64,000 bases of DNA. Source: JANOBD01 sp031411495 (GTDB lineage Bacteria; Planctomycetota; Phycisphaerae; Tepidisphaerales; Tepidisphaeraceae). Position numbers and translations under genes: made by a program. Location of the stretch: NCBI GenBank assembly GCA_031411495.1, contig JANOBD010000211.1, forward strand, positions 1 through 64,000, in the 5' to 3' direction. The notes beneath the pieces were generated by a model, which was given only the letters and a program-made list of their open reading frames with translations, was not told the origin of the DNA and made no database searches. Below, piece after piece: positions 24,294-33,602 of the stretch (the first letter of the stretch is position 1; every line of letters begins with the position of its first letter).

Positions 24294-25472
24294 ATGCAAG
24301 ACAGTTCCGATCCAGCTTCGTCCCCAACGCCGCCGCCAACGCTCGGCTATCGACCGCCGCAACGTCGGACGGGCATGCTCAGCACCTTGCGCCGACAGCG
24401 ACGGAATCATTTCACGCTCGAACGCCTGCGCGAGTTCGGCACGACGCTCGCGCTCGTCATCCCGCTGACGCTGCTCATCTGGGTCTGGGCAGAGCGCGAA
24501 CAGAATGTGCCTTCGGAAAAGATGCTTTTTATCGTCGACGTCCGCTCAGGCGATCCGACCAAGACGATGACCATCGTCCGCGACGGCGCGACCTCCGAGG
24601 CGATCACCGTCGAACTCACCGGCCCTCGTTCCGGGCTGGATTCGATTCGCGAAACGATCAACAAGGACGCGTCAAAGCAGCGCCTGACGGTGGAAGTCGC
24701 GGCGAGCGAAGCATTCGAGCCCAGCAGCGAGCCATACCGCATCACGATCGGCTCGCGTCTGAACCAGCAGAAGATTTTCGAATCCAACGGCGTGACGGTG
24801 AAGGAGACCGAACCAGCGACGGCACAGGTAATTGTGGACCGCGTTGTCGAGCGGGAGCTGGAGGTCAAACTTCGCCCGGATCTGGCGAGCCGGGTTGAGT
24901 CGGCCGAGTTCGACCCGAAATCGGTGAAAGTGCGCGGGCCCGAGCGCGTCATCTCACAGCTTGAAACCGCCGGCAAGCTCGTCGCCGAACTGGAATTAAA
25001 CAGCCAGTCCCAGATCATGTCCGCCCAGCCGGGCACGAACATCGTCCTCGCCCAGGAGCGAATTCGCCCGATCGTCGGCACCGGCGTGAGCCTGGTGACC
25101 AACCAGATCACCAGCGGCAAACTGAAGATGTCTCAGGATGAGCGCGGCGTGATCAAATCGATGGTCGTTTTCGTCGCCAAGCCGGCCGGGCTCGAATCGC
25201 AATACAGCGTCTCGGTGACCCCTCTGACGCTCAGCAACGTGCCGGTGATCGGGCCGATCGACGTGTTGAAGAGGCTGGAGGCGGACGAGATTCAGCCCAA
25301 GCCGTTCGCGCTGATCACGATCGCCCGGGAGGACATCGGCAAGACCAACGACCGCATGCCGACGTTCCAGCAACTGCCGCCCGGCGTGCGAGTGGATATG
25401 CAGCAGGTGAATCCGCTGCACTTCAGCGTAACCGGCGCAGACGCCGCAATTGACCTGCGAACCACGCCATAA
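24294..25472 (+). CDS. cdaR: YbbR-domain regulator of diadenylate cyclase
   Basis: 392 residues. One transmembrane segment near residues 43-62 (FGTTLALVIPLTLLIWVW) with a cytoplasmic N-terminus of ~40 residues, followed by a long extracytoplasmic part made of YbbR-type beta repeats (for example VELTGPRSGLDSI and VKVRGPERVISQLE). In Firmicutes, CdaR binds CdaA in the membrane and tunes its activity. Position directly after cdaA supports the same job. The usual downstream glmM is not here: after a 193-base gap a universal stress protein follows. Confidence 0.85.
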   Translation: MQDSSDPASSPTPPPTLGYRPPQRRTGMLSTLRRQRRNHFTLERLREFGTTLALVIPLTLLIWVWAEREQNVPSEKMLFIVDVRSGDPTKTMTIVRDGATSEAITVELTGPRSGLDSIRETINKDASKQRLTVEVAASEAFEPSSEPYRITIGSRLNQQKIFESNGVTVKETEPATAQVIVDRVVERELEVKLRPDLASRVESAEFDPKSVKVRGPERVISQLETAGKLVAELELNSQSQIMSAQPGTNIVLAQERIRPIVGTGVSLVTNQITSGKLKMSQDERGVIKSMVVFVAKPAGLESQYSVSVTPLTLSNVPVIGPIDVLKRLEADEIQPKPFALITIAREDIGKTNDRMPTFQQLPPGVRVDMQQVNPLHFSVTGADAAIDLRTTP

Positions 25473-25665
25473 ACCAGGCCCTTCCGCCTCAAGCCGCAGT
25501 TATCGGCGGAAAGGTCGGGTACCATCCGGCATTGAAGCGAGACCCGCTTTGCCGGTAGGTTAGCGGAGTCGAGTTTCCCGCGCGTTTCCGAATCTGCCGC
25601 TCTTGACGGTGCAGATGCTTCGCAAGCGAGCCAGGCCAGCTCAAAGGGATTGAGCAAAAGGTGGT

Positions 25666-26082
25666 ATGAGCCGAATTCTTGTTGCGGTCAGCAGTCCATG
25701 GGCGTCACAGCGCCTGATCGACCCCGTCGCCGATCTGGCGTCGCGGCTTGATGCCGACGTCGTTGTCGCGCACGTCTCGCGCCCCAGTGGCGGCCAGCTG
25801 CGCGAGCAAGAGCAGTCCGACGGTGAATCGGCCGTCAAGTTGCTCGCCGACTCGCTGCGCGGCCGGGAGCTCCGCGTCGATACGCTCCTCCTGTTTGCCG
25901 ACGATATTGCCCCGGCGATCATCAACACCGCGGTGGAACAGAACGTGACACTCATCGTGCTCGGGATGACCGGCAAGAACATGTTCGCGCGGCTCATCGC
26001 GGGAAACGTGCCCGTGGAACTGATTAAGCAGACGCGCGTCCCGGTGCTGCTGATTCCGCCGGATTGGAATGCGAAGCTGTAA
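25666..26082 (+). CDS. Universal stress protein, UspA-like
   Basis: 138 residues, the standard single-domain length. Begins MSRILVAVSSPWAS and contains the ATP-binding motif G-2x-G-9x-G-[ST/N] (GMTGKNMFARLIAGN) followed by the typical C-terminal TRVPVLLIPP strand. Usp proteins bind ATP and help survival under stress; this one probably binds nucleotide. It is alone on its strand, with 193 bases upstream where a promoter is expected, and converges with the GNAT gene. Confidence 0.9.
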   Translation: MSRILVAVSSPWASQRLIDPVADLASRLDADVVVAHVSRPSGGQLREQEQSDGESAVKLLADSLRGRELRVDTLLLFADDIAPAIINTAVEQNVTLIVLGMTGKNMFARLIAGNVPVELIKQTRVPVLLIPPDWNAKL

Positions 26083-26125
26083 GCGATTCGTAGAGGGAGT
26101 ATCGACGGGCCGAACCATCCGCCCG

Positions 26126-26575
26126 CTACTCGATCAAGTTCCGCTCCAGGACCACCAGATTGTCGGCGTGGGATGAGTCCCACCGCAGGCCAACGATGTC
26201 GAAACCCGTTTCCATCGCGAAGTGGATGAACTCGCGCTGATGGTTCAGGCATTCGCAGCGGATGTGTTCGTAGCCGTAGTCGCGGGCCCAGGCCACCTGT
26301 GCGTCGAGCAGTTGTCGGCCCACGCCGTGGCGGCGCATTTCTGGAATCACGGCGCCGAGCCAGTGATAAAACATGCCGGGCTTGAGCTCGAAACCGATCC
26401 AGAAGCCGACCGGCCGATCATCGATCCGGGCGATCAACGTCAAAGTGTTGTAGCGCCCCAGGAATCGCCGTTTGAAGAAATCCACCTCGCGCCGCGGGCG
26501 GAAGACCTGGTTGTAAAGCTCCACGGCGCTGGGAAGCAGCGCGTCGTCGGCGATAATGATGTCTACGTTGGCCAA
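26126..26575 (-). CDS. GNAT-family N-acetyltransferase
   Basis: 149 residues, starting at a TTG at 26575 (MANVDIIIADDALLPS). The acetyl-CoA pyrophosphate loop R-x-x-G-x-G/A is RRHGVGRQLL, preceded by the beta-4 strand HWLGAVIPEM and followed by NHQREFIHFAMETGF. The TTG start lacks a strong Shine-Dalgarno, so the exact N-terminus is uncertain. It is convergent with the universal stress gene and isolated from its other neighbour. The acceptor (small molecule or protein) is unknown. Confidence 0.82.
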   Translation of the reverse strand: MANVDIIIADDALLPSAVELYNQVFRPRREVDFFKRRFLGRYNTLTLIARIDDRPVGFWIGFELKPGMFYHWLGAVIPEMRRHGVGRQLLDAQVAWARDYGYEHIRCECLNHQREFIHFAMETGFDIVGLRWDSSHADNLVVLERNLIE

Positions 26576-26678
26576 TGAGTGTCTCGTACGCGAAAGCGAT
26601 TGGCCGGAATATTGAGCGGCCCGGCGCGAGACATTCTATGGTTTTGCTGCCGTTTGGCGAGAACGCCGAAAGTCCAGG

Positions 26679-29309
26679 TCATTTGCCGTCGATCGCAGCC
26701 GAAATCGCGCGGGCCAGGCCATTGACATCAGGATGGTGAAAGAGCGTGCCATGCGATCCGTCGATGCGATGAACCGAGATGGCGCTACCTGCCACCGCGC
26801 GCCAGCCCATCGCTTGATCCGAATGATCGCAATCCTTCCAGACGCAGTCCGCAGCGCGGAGAACGGTCATTGGCACGTCCAGGGGCGCCGGTCGCCAGCT
26901 TCGGCTGATGGTGGCGGCCGCCGCGAGCAGCGCGAGCTGTGCTTGCTGGCGCTGCGTGCTCGCGTTGCTCAGTAATAGCCCGTCGAGCACTTCGAGCGGC
27001 GTCATTCCGTGATAGCCTGCGCGCCGGCTGCGAATCGCCCGGACCCAGCCCATCGGTCCCTTCATCAGTAGCCGCCGAAGATGCACGATCGCCCGGTGAA
27101 CCAGCGGCAACGGCTTCGGCCAGTTCGGACCGGCAGTGTCTATCAGGATCAGGCGCTCCACCTTCTCGCCTTGCTCGCGCAGCCGTCTGCAGATTTCGAA
27201 CGCGACCCGTCCGCCAAACGAATAGCCGGTCAGCAGGTAAGGCCCGTGAGGCTGGAAGCAGCGGATGGCCGAAACGAATCGACCGACGAGTTGCGGGAGG
27301 TCTGCGATCGGCGGCTCGAGCGCATCACTGCCGGGCAGGGACAGTCCCACCACTCCACGCTGAGGAGGCAGCAGTGCCGCCACCGCGGCGTAGCACCAGA
27401 CGTTTCCGCCCACGCCCGGCAGGCAGAAGAGCGTGGGGGCATCGTGGGTCGGCGTGCGGAACACGACGGGCGGTGCGCGCTCGGGCTGCCAGCCGTCGCG
27501 TTCGATCAGGTCCGCCAGCCCCCGCACGCTTGAGTTGCCGGAGATCGCCGAAACCGGAATCTGCCTGGCAAAGCGGCGCTCGAGTTCGAGCGAAAGCTCC
27601 ATCGCCTGCATGGAATCGCCGCCGGCACAACGGAAATCAAAATCAATGTCGTCCACCGTCGTCTTGAGGATGCGCGAAAAGATCGACGCAACGATGAGTT
27701 GCGTCGGCGTGACCGGGAGTACCGTCGGTGCGGAGGCGGGTCGAGCGTTTCCGGTGATGCCGAGGTGCTCGGCGAGCTTTACCCGGACGATCTTGCCCGT
27801 CGCGTTGGTCGGGATGCTCGGGATGAAGTGGATGACGCGCGGCACCTTGTAATCCGCAAGCGATGTCGCGAGGAACCGCTGCATCTCAAGTTCAGACATG
27901 CTCGCGCCGGGCTTGAGCACGATCGCGGCGTGCAACTCCTCACCCATCAGCGGATCGGGAACCGAAAACGCCGTCGCCTGCTGAACGGCAGGGTGGCGCA
28001 CCATCGCATCATCAACTTCGCGGGGAGAGATTTTCATGCCCGCGCGGTTGATCTGTTCCTTGAGTCGACCGGTGAGATAGAAGTATCCATCCGCGTCGAA
28101 ATGACCGAGATCGCCCGTTCGGAAATAGCCGTTGATGAATGCTTCGGCATTCAGTTGCGGCTGCCCCTCGTAGCCGGAGAACACGCCGGGACCCCGGACG
28201 ACAATCTCCCCCTCCTGATTCGGCCCGAGCGGATTGCCGCATGGATCGAGAATCAGCACGTCGTTCCCTGGCATCGGCCTTCCGACGGACCCGATCCGAC
28301 GATCCGTCGGCGAGTTCGAGCAGATGTATGCCGAGCATTCCGTCGCGCCCGCCGCTTCGACGTAGCGGGTGTTGAACAGGTGCTCGAGTTCCTGCGGCAC
28401 GCCGATCGGCATCGGTGCCGATCCGGATCGGATGAATCTCAGTTGCCCGGAGGAAGCAACCTGTTCGACGATGTTGCGATGGCCGGCTGCGCCGCGGAGA
28501 ACACTCTGGTGAATGGTCGGCACGGCCGTGTACCACGTGGGCGCGAAGCTGCGAAGCGCGGCATAGAAGCCGTCGACGCTGAACTCAGGCAGGATGTGAA
28601 TCATCGACCGGCTCAGGAACGAGACGATGGCCGCCCCGAGTCCGTGAATGTGAAAGAGCGGCATGACGCCCAGGCAGCGATCCGACGGAGCCAGTCCCAG
28701 ACGTTCGCAATTGGCGAGCATCATCGCGAGCAGGTTGCGATGGGTGAGTGCGACGATCTTCGGCGTGCCGGTCGTCCCCGAGGTTTGCACAACCAGCGCG
28801 TGGTCGTGTTCTGTTGAGTTCAGTTCGCCAGGGACGTCGTTGCGTCGGATCGAAGGCGCGAGCAACTCGTAGTGTCCGGCGTAACTTCCGGAGACGGGAT
28901 TGAACTCGATCGTGTGCAGCCCGAGCGTCATCGCCGCGCGTCTCGCCGGCGAGTCGACGCCAGCCTGCACGACAATGCTGCGGACCCGCAGGTTGCGAAG
29001 TGCGTTTTCGATCTCTGATTGCGCGAAGCGCGGGTTGATCGGTGCGGCGGCCGCGCTCGACATGATCGTCAGTGCGAGCAGCGCCGTGCATGCCGAGTCC
29101 GGGAGCGAATACGCGACCCGATCAGTCGGTCGAACGCCCATCGCCCGCAGCGCCGCCTTCTGCGCCCGGACCGCCGAGAAAACCGTCGCGCCGGACGCGG
29201 CCCGTTGCCCGGGCGACGAGAGCACCGGCGTCTGGAGATTCTCCAGCGCTTCCTGCAGACATCGACCGAACGTCAGTGGCGCGCGATCGACGCCAAACAT
29301 CGCTGACAC
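26679..29309 (-). CDS. Stand-alone synthetase module: adenylation, carrier and thioesterase domains
   Basis: 876 residues. An acyl/aminoacyl-adenylating domain (about 20-525) has the core motifs VVQTSGTTGTPKIVALTH, EAAGATECSAYI, FRTGDLGHFDADGYFYLTGR and, in the C-terminal lobe, TNATGKIVR. A carrier domain follows with the phosphopantetheine site GGDSMQAM (Ser near 570), then a type I thioesterase with GYSFGG (about 694) and a late His in DGSHGTLFHH. This is the layout of a single-module NRPS-like or fatty-acyl synthetase ending in release of the product. The GTG at 29309 has a GGAAGG Shine-Dalgarno; a second start is the ATG at 29300. It has no condensation domain or obvious partner genes. 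The substrate is unknown. Confidence 0.9.
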   Translation of the reverse strand: MSAMFGVDRAPLTFGRCLQEALENLQTPVLSSPGQRAASGATVFSAVRAQKAALRAMGVRPTDRVAYSLPDSACTALLALTIMSSAAAAPINPRFAQSEIENALRNLRVRSIVVQAGVDSPARRAAMTLGLHTIEFNPVSGSYAGHYELLAPSIRRNDVPGELNSTEHDHALVVQTSGTTGTPKIVALTHRNLLAMMLANCERLGLAPSDRCLGVMPLFHIHGLGAAIVSFLSRSMIHILPEFSVDGFYAALRSFAPTWYTAVPTIHQSVLRGAAGHRNIVEQVASSGQLRFIRSGSAPMPIGVPQELEHLFNTRYVEAAGATECSAYICSNSPTDRRIGSVGRPMPGNDVLILDPCGNPLGPNQEGEIVVRGPGVFSGYEGQPQLNAEAFINGYFRTGDLGHFDADGYFYLTGRLKEQINRAGMKISPREVDDAMVRHPAVQQATAFSVPDPLMGEELHAAIVLKPGASMSELEMQRFLATSLADYKVPRVIHFIPSIPTNATGKIVRVKLAEHLGITGNARPASAPTVLPVTPTQLIVASIFSRILKTTVDDIDFDFRCAGGDSMQAMELSLELERRFARQIPVSAISGNSSVRGLADLIERDGWQPERAPPVVFRTPTHDAPTLFCLPGVGGNVWCYAAVAALLPPQRGVVGLSLPGSDALEPPIADLPQLVGRFVSAIRCFQPHGPYLLTGYSFGGRVAFEICRRLREQGEKVERLILIDTAGPNWPKPLPLVHRAIVHLRRLLMKGPMGWVRAIRSRRAGYHGMTPLEVLDGLLLSNASTQRQQAQLALLAAAATISRSWRPAPLDVPMTVLRAADCVWKDCDHSDQAMGWRAVAGSAISVHRIDGSHGTLFHHPDVNGLARAISAAIDGK

Positions 29310-29556
29310 TGAACACCTTCCCAGCTGACAGGCACTGCCACGTCTTCCAATCCGCCGCGCGGCGAAACACTGAGATCAAACGCGTGCGGCTATTATCCAG
29401 TGCGACTGTTACTCCAGATATCGAACGCACGGCCTCGTCGCTACGTCAGCAAATTCGCTCCTGAACCGGTTCAGGGGCTGTTTGATGCCCGCATGATCCT
29501 GCCAGACGGAATCTCCGGACGCGACAAGATTCCGGCCGCTTCAGGGTGCTCGAGAA

Positions 29557-29591
29557 CGAAAAAGGACGCGATTTCGTCGGAAATCGCGTCC
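29557..29591 (-). terminator. Rho-independent terminator after ftsH
   Basis: Perfect 12-base arms at 29564-29575 (GGACGCGATTTC) and 29580-29591 with a 4-base loop. On the minus strand the stem is followed by a run of T residues (complement of the As just before 29564). It lies 26 bases after the ftsH stop. The rest of the 307-base gap between ftsH and the synthetase gene shows no gene. Confidence 0.9.
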
Positions 29592-29616
29592 TGAAGCCGT
29601 TTGATGTAAATCTGCG

Positions 29617-31665
29617 TCAGCCGGGGGCCGGCATCGCGCCCGGCGGAAGATCCGGCGTACCGTCGTCCTTCGGCTGGATCACCACGCCGCGCCGCGGCGT
29701 CGGCGGATCGATCAGATCGCTCACGCTCGGCTTCGAAATCGTGTCGCCGCGCATCACGCGATCCACATCGCTCGCTTCCAGCGTCTCATACTTGATTAGT
29801 GCCTTGGCCAGCGCATCGACCTTGTCCTTATTGGCCTCGAGCAGAACACGCGTGTCTTCGTACAGCTTATCGACGAGCTTCTTCACCTCTTCGTCGATGA
29901 TCTTGGCCGTGTCTTCAGAGTACTCTTTCGTGCCCATGTCGAAGTAGTTCTGGCGGGAATCGTCTTCGCCGTAGAAGACGAACCCGACGCGATCATTCAT
30001 GCCCCAGTCGCGCACCATGCGTCGGGCGACGCCGGTGGCCTGGCGGATATCCATCGACGCGCCGGTGTTGACGTCGCCGGTGAACATTTCCTCGGCGATA
30101 CGGCCGCCAAAGAGCATCTTCAGGTATGAAACGCACCACTTGCGCGAGTAGCTGTTGCGATCGCGTTCCGGAAGCGACATCGTCGCGCCGCCGTAGTTGC
30201 CGCGCGGGATGATGGTGACCTTGTGGATCGGGTCCGCATCAGGCACGAGTGTCTGCACAACAGCATGGCCGGCTTCGTGGTATGCGGTCGCGATCTTTTC
30301 CTTCTCGTCGATCACGCGACTCTTGCGGGCCCGGCCGAAGCGGACCTTGTCGCGTGCTTCTTCGAGATCGTCCTGTTCGATGAAGTCCTTGTTGGCGAGC
30401 GTGGCGCCGAGCGCGGATTCGTTGATGCACGCGGCGAGATCCGCGCCGCTGAAGCCCGGCGTCGCACGCGCAAGACGCGCGAGGTCGACGTTGGGCCCGA
30501 GCTTCACCTTGCGGGCGTGAACCTTCAGGATTTCCATACGGCCCTTCACATCGGGCAGCGGGACGGTGACGGTACGGTCAAAGCGACCCGGACGCGTGAG
30601 CGCGGGATCGAGCACGTCAAGACGGTTAGTGGCTGCGACGACGATCACCTGGTCATTCGTGTCGAAGCCGTCCATCTCGACAAGAATCGCGTTGAGCGTC
30701 TGCTCACGTTCATCGTGCCCGCCTGAGCTGAAACCCGCACCGCGACGACGGCCAACGGCGTCGATTTCGTCGAGGAAGATGATGCACGGGCTGTTGTCTT
30801 TGGCTTGTTTGAAGAGATCGCGGACGCGGCTCGCGCCGACGCCGACGAACATCTCGACAAAGTCGGAACCGCTGATCGAGAAGAACGGGACATCGGCTTC
30901 GCCGGCAATGGCCTTGGCGAGAAGCGTCTTGCCGGTGCCGGGCTCGCCCATGAGGAGCACGCCGCGCGGAATCCGGCCGCCGAGCCGCTGAAACCGTTTC
31001 GCATCTTTGAGGAACTCGACGATCTCGCGAACTTCTTCCTTGGCTTCATCCACGCCCGCCACGTCTTCGAACGTGACGTTGGTGTGTTCCTTGGAGGTGA
31101 TGCGGTGCTTGCTGCGCCCGAAGTTGCCGAGCATGCCGCCCGCGCCCGAGCTGTTCTTGAGCTGGCGGAACAGGAAGAAGTAGATCGCGCCGATGATCAC
31201 CAACCAGGGGATGAGCTGGATGAGCAGGGCGGTGAGGAGGTCATTATTGTTTTCGGCCTTGATCGTCGTGTCCTTGTTGTGGACACGGATTTCCTTGACG
31301 AAGTCATTGCCCTGCGTGAGCTGAGGGCCCCAGAGTTCTGTCCGGAAGTTGGTAATGACGGCGCCGGTCTTCTTGTCCTTGATCGGCGATTTGGCTTCGT
31401 TGAGTTTGCCGGAGACTTCGGCGCCCGAGAGCGTCACTTCGTCGAGCGCCCCCTCGGTTTCCATGACCTTGTTCCACTGATCGATGCTGATCAGTGTCTG
31501 GCTGGCGCGGCGGTTGTAGTGCAGTACCACAACGAACGCGATCAGCAGGCTCAGTAGGATGACCCAGGCGAACGCGTTCCGCCCGAACCGGCTTACGCCA
31601 TTCGGCGGCGTCGGTCCACGGGAGGTGTTCTTGGGCTGACGTTCTGGACGATTGGGCTCACTCAT
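29617..31665 (-). CDS. ftsH: ATP-dependent zinc metalloprotease FtsH
   Basis: 682 residues. Two transmembrane helices (about 31-50 and 145-170) flank a periplasmic domain; the AAA domain has Walker A GEPGTGKT (240-247), Walker B IIFLDE and the second region of homology through NRLDVLDPALTRPGRFD; the zinc protease motif HEAGH is at 463-467. It degrades misfolded or regulatory membrane and cytosolic proteins. It has an N-terminal polar extension of about 28 residues before the first helix, and ends in a Pro-rich tail. The gene follows lptE on the same strand after 216 bases, with its own terminator downstream. Confidence 0.96.
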   Translation of the reverse strand: MSEPNRPERQPKNTSRGPTPPNGVSRFGRNAFAWVILLSLLIAFVVVLHYNRRASQTLISIDQWNKVMETEGALDEVTLSGAEVSGKLNEAKSPIKDKKTGAVITNFRTELWGPQLTQGNDFVKEIRVHNKDTTIKAENNNDLLTALLIQLIPWLVIIGAIYFFLFRQLKNSSGAGGMLGNFGRSKHRITSKEHTNVTFEDVAGVDEAKEEVREIVEFLKDAKRFQRLGGRIPRGVLLMGEPGTGKTLLAKAIAGEADVPFFSISGSDFVEMFVGVGASRVRDLFKQAKDNSPCIIFLDEIDAVGRRRGAGFSSGGHDEREQTLNAILVEMDGFDTNDQVIVVAATNRLDVLDPALTRPGRFDRTVTVPLPDVKGRMEILKVHARKVKLGPNVDLARLARATPGFSGADLAACINESALGATLANKDFIEQDDLEEARDKVRFGRARKSRVIDEKEKIATAYHEAGHAVVQTLVPDADPIHKVTIIPRGNYGGATMSLPERDRNSYSRKWCVSYLKMLFGGRIAEEMFTGDVNTGASMDIRQATGVARRMVRDWGMNDRVGFVFYGEDDSRQNYFDMGTKEYSEDTAKIIDEEVKKLVDKLYEDTRVLLEANKDKVDALAKALIKYETLEASDVDRVMRGDTISKPSVSDLIDPPTPRRGVVIQPKDDGTPDLPPGAMPAPG

Positions 31666-31881
31666 TCGTTTACCTGTTATTCTTACACTCTGCGAACTTC
31701 AGTGCACGCGCTGCCGAACAAAGTCGATTCGACCTGCCGCAACAAGCCGATCGACAATCATACGGGTCATCGGCCAGCCGTTTCCATCGCAAAAGCATTG
31801 TAGGGGGCTAATAATCTGCGCGATTCTTTCAAATCCCGCCGCGCGGCGAAGAAAGACGCCCCTTGCGGGAATTTCGAGCGA

Positions 31882-32406
31882 TCACCAGTCGCCCGCCATT
31901 TCATCCACGATCGAAGCCGCCAGCGATTCCGCAACGCTCTGGCGTCCGGTAAAGCGACCTTCCCCCAGCGTTGGATAATACGTCCCACTCTGCTCGAAGT
32001 TGCGACGCTCGACGATAATCTGTCCCGTTCGCAGGTCTTTCCAGGTGAAATCACAGCTGATCGTATACAGGTGTTCCTGCGGCAGCGCCGTGAAATTGTC
32101 GGCGCTGACCGTGCCTACGCCGGTCGAGATCACCATGCCTTCGAGCACCGTGTCAGCCCGTTCGATCGGCACAACCTTGTAGGGTGTGCGCGATTCGATC
32201 TGCGTGATGATCGCCTGGCTGAGCGTCACCTCGTCCCCGCGCGTATAGCTCTTGGTTCCGAACGCCGGCACCGCAACCGTCCGGACGTCGTTTCGAAAGA
32301 CGCTTCCGTGCGTGTAACCCGATTTGTCGGCCGACTGCTGGTAGCTGCACCCCGCGAGCGACGCGAGCAACGCGGCCGAAAATCCGAACGCGAGAAAGCA
32401 CTTCAT
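31882..32406 (-). CDS. lptE: LptE-family outer-membrane lipoprotein
   Basis: 174 residues. Signal peptide and lipobox (LASLAGC) mark a lipoprotein. The segment RTVAVPAFGTKSYTRG followed by ITQIESRTPYKVVPIERADTVLEG matches the LptE family. LptE plugs LptD and helps place lipopolysaccharide in the outer membrane; in planctomycetes the exact role is less tested. The ATG at 32406 overlaps the stop of the upstream BamD-like gene by four bases (ATGA), so the two are translationally coupled. Confidence 0.82.
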   Translation of the reverse strand: MKCFLAFGFSAALLASLAGCSYQQSADKSGYTHGSVFRNDVRTVAVPAFGTKSYTRGDEVTLSQAIITQIESRTPYKVVPIERADTVLEGMVISTGVGTVSADNFTALPQEHLYTISCDFTWKDLRTGQIIVERRNFEQSGTYYPTLGEGRFTGRQSVAESLAASIVDEMAGDW

Positions 32407-33413
32407 GGCGTGGGGTTCTCCGGGAGGGGATTGGCCGGCGCGTCTGTTGACGTGCCTGGCTCGAGTGTGGCGAGCAGCTTCTTCGCATCGGCCGCCTCGG
32501 GAACGTTCGGAAACGTCTGGATCACGCGACGGCACATCACGGCAGCGGCTTCGGGCTTGTGCGTCCTGCGGTAGAAGTCGGCGTTCAGGTAGATCTTTCG
32601 CGCCATTTGCCGATCGGCTAATTCGACTTTCGCGTCGATGTTTTCTTCGCGCGCCAGATCCGGATAGTCGGCCTTCACCTGCAACAGCAGCGCCTTGGCA
32701 TTGACGACGGATGTCGCATCAAACTTCGGGCCATTGAACTGTGCGAGATTCGCGTATGCCTCGCGCAGCCGGACCTGGGGAATGAGCGGGCTTCGCGGGT
32801 GTGCCTGGCCGAAAGCGTGATAAGCATCTGCGGCGAGATCGAACTCGCCTGCCGCCCAGTAGTAGTCCGCCGTGCGCAGCAGCGCCTTCTCTGCCACCGG
32901 CGAACCCGGCGCCCGCTGCTGAATGCGGAAGAGCATTTCGATCGCCGCATCCTGCCGTCCCAGGATATGCAGACCCAGCAGCCGATCTTTCGCGCCAAGC
33001 AGATAGCGATCGGCGATTTCGTACTGAAGTTCGAGCGCGTTCTGGTAGATGCCGCTCTCGGGGTGCTCGTCGAGGAGTTGGTCGCAGTAGTAAAACGCCC
33101 TCACGAGTTCGCCCCTGCCGCGCAGCGCCTCGGCCATGTAATACAGGCCGCGGTCATAGGCGGGCGAGTCGACATTCGCCTTAAGCCACGCCAGCGCCTC
33201 GTCTCTGGCCCGATCGAAGTCGTTCTGCTTGAGCAACTGTTCGACGCGTTCCAACCTCGAATCCGAGACGGCCGGCAATGGCGTCTCCTTGACCGCGGGC
33301 ATCTGGATTGGCTGCCACGAGCCGTCGGGCGCCAGTTCGAACGACTTGCGATCGTCCGGCGCGTTGAGCGTCAGGGCCAGACTCGTCACGAAGGTGAGGA
33401 TGCATCCATTCAT
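32403..33413 (-). CDS. BamD-like TPR protein
   Basis: 336 residues, with a signal peptide (MNGCILTFVTSLALTLNA) and then TPR-type helical repeats throughout (for example KNDFDRARDEALAWLKANV and GSPVAEKALLRTADYYWAAG). The pattern of repeats with a SPxxEKALLRTADYYWAAGEFDLAADAYHAF unit resembles BamD/YfiO, which helps beta-barrel assembly at the outer membrane. I do not see a lipobox Cys in the usual place, so membrane attachment is unclear. The stop overlaps the lptE start. Other TPR proteins are possible, but pairing with an LptE gene supports an envelope-biogenesis role. Confidence 0.7.
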   Translation of the reverse strand: MNGCILTFVTSLALTLNAPDDRKSFELAPDGSWQPIQMPAVKETPLPAVSDSRLERVEQLLKQNDFDRARDEALAWLKANVDSPAYDRGLYYMAEALRGRGELVRAFYYCDQLLDEHPESGIYQNALELQYEIADRYLLGAKDRLLGLHILGRQDAAIEMLFRIQQRAPGSPVAEKALLRTADYYWAAGEFDLAADAYHAFGQAHPRSPLIPQVRLREAYANLAQFNGPKFDATSVVNAKALLLQVKADYPDLAREENIDAKVELADRQMARKIYLNADFYRRTHKPEAAAVMCRRVIQTFPNVPEAADAKKLLATLEPGTSTDAPANPLPENPTP

Positions 33414-33547
33414 CTGTTTGAAAGTCTAAGCAATCCCATGCCATGCGCCAAACGCGGGGTGCGCCGGGAGCGGTCTTACCCAAGACGCGCGCACGAGTCT
33501 GTTTTCGCAGGGCGGCAGGTCGACATGCGGCGAATCTCCAAACACGA

Positions 33548-33577
33548 GGTCCCACGTGCCGCACGGCGCGTGGGACC
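33548..33577 (-). terminator. Probable terminator after the OmpA/Pal-like gene
   Basis: Arms 33548-33560 and 33565-33577 pair with one wobble around a 4-base loop (GGTCCCACG... type). It lies just after the OmpA-like stop on the minus strand; the following T-run is weak. Confidence 0.55.
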
Positions 33578-33602
33578 CGATCGTTTGGATTGAGCGATCG
33601 AC

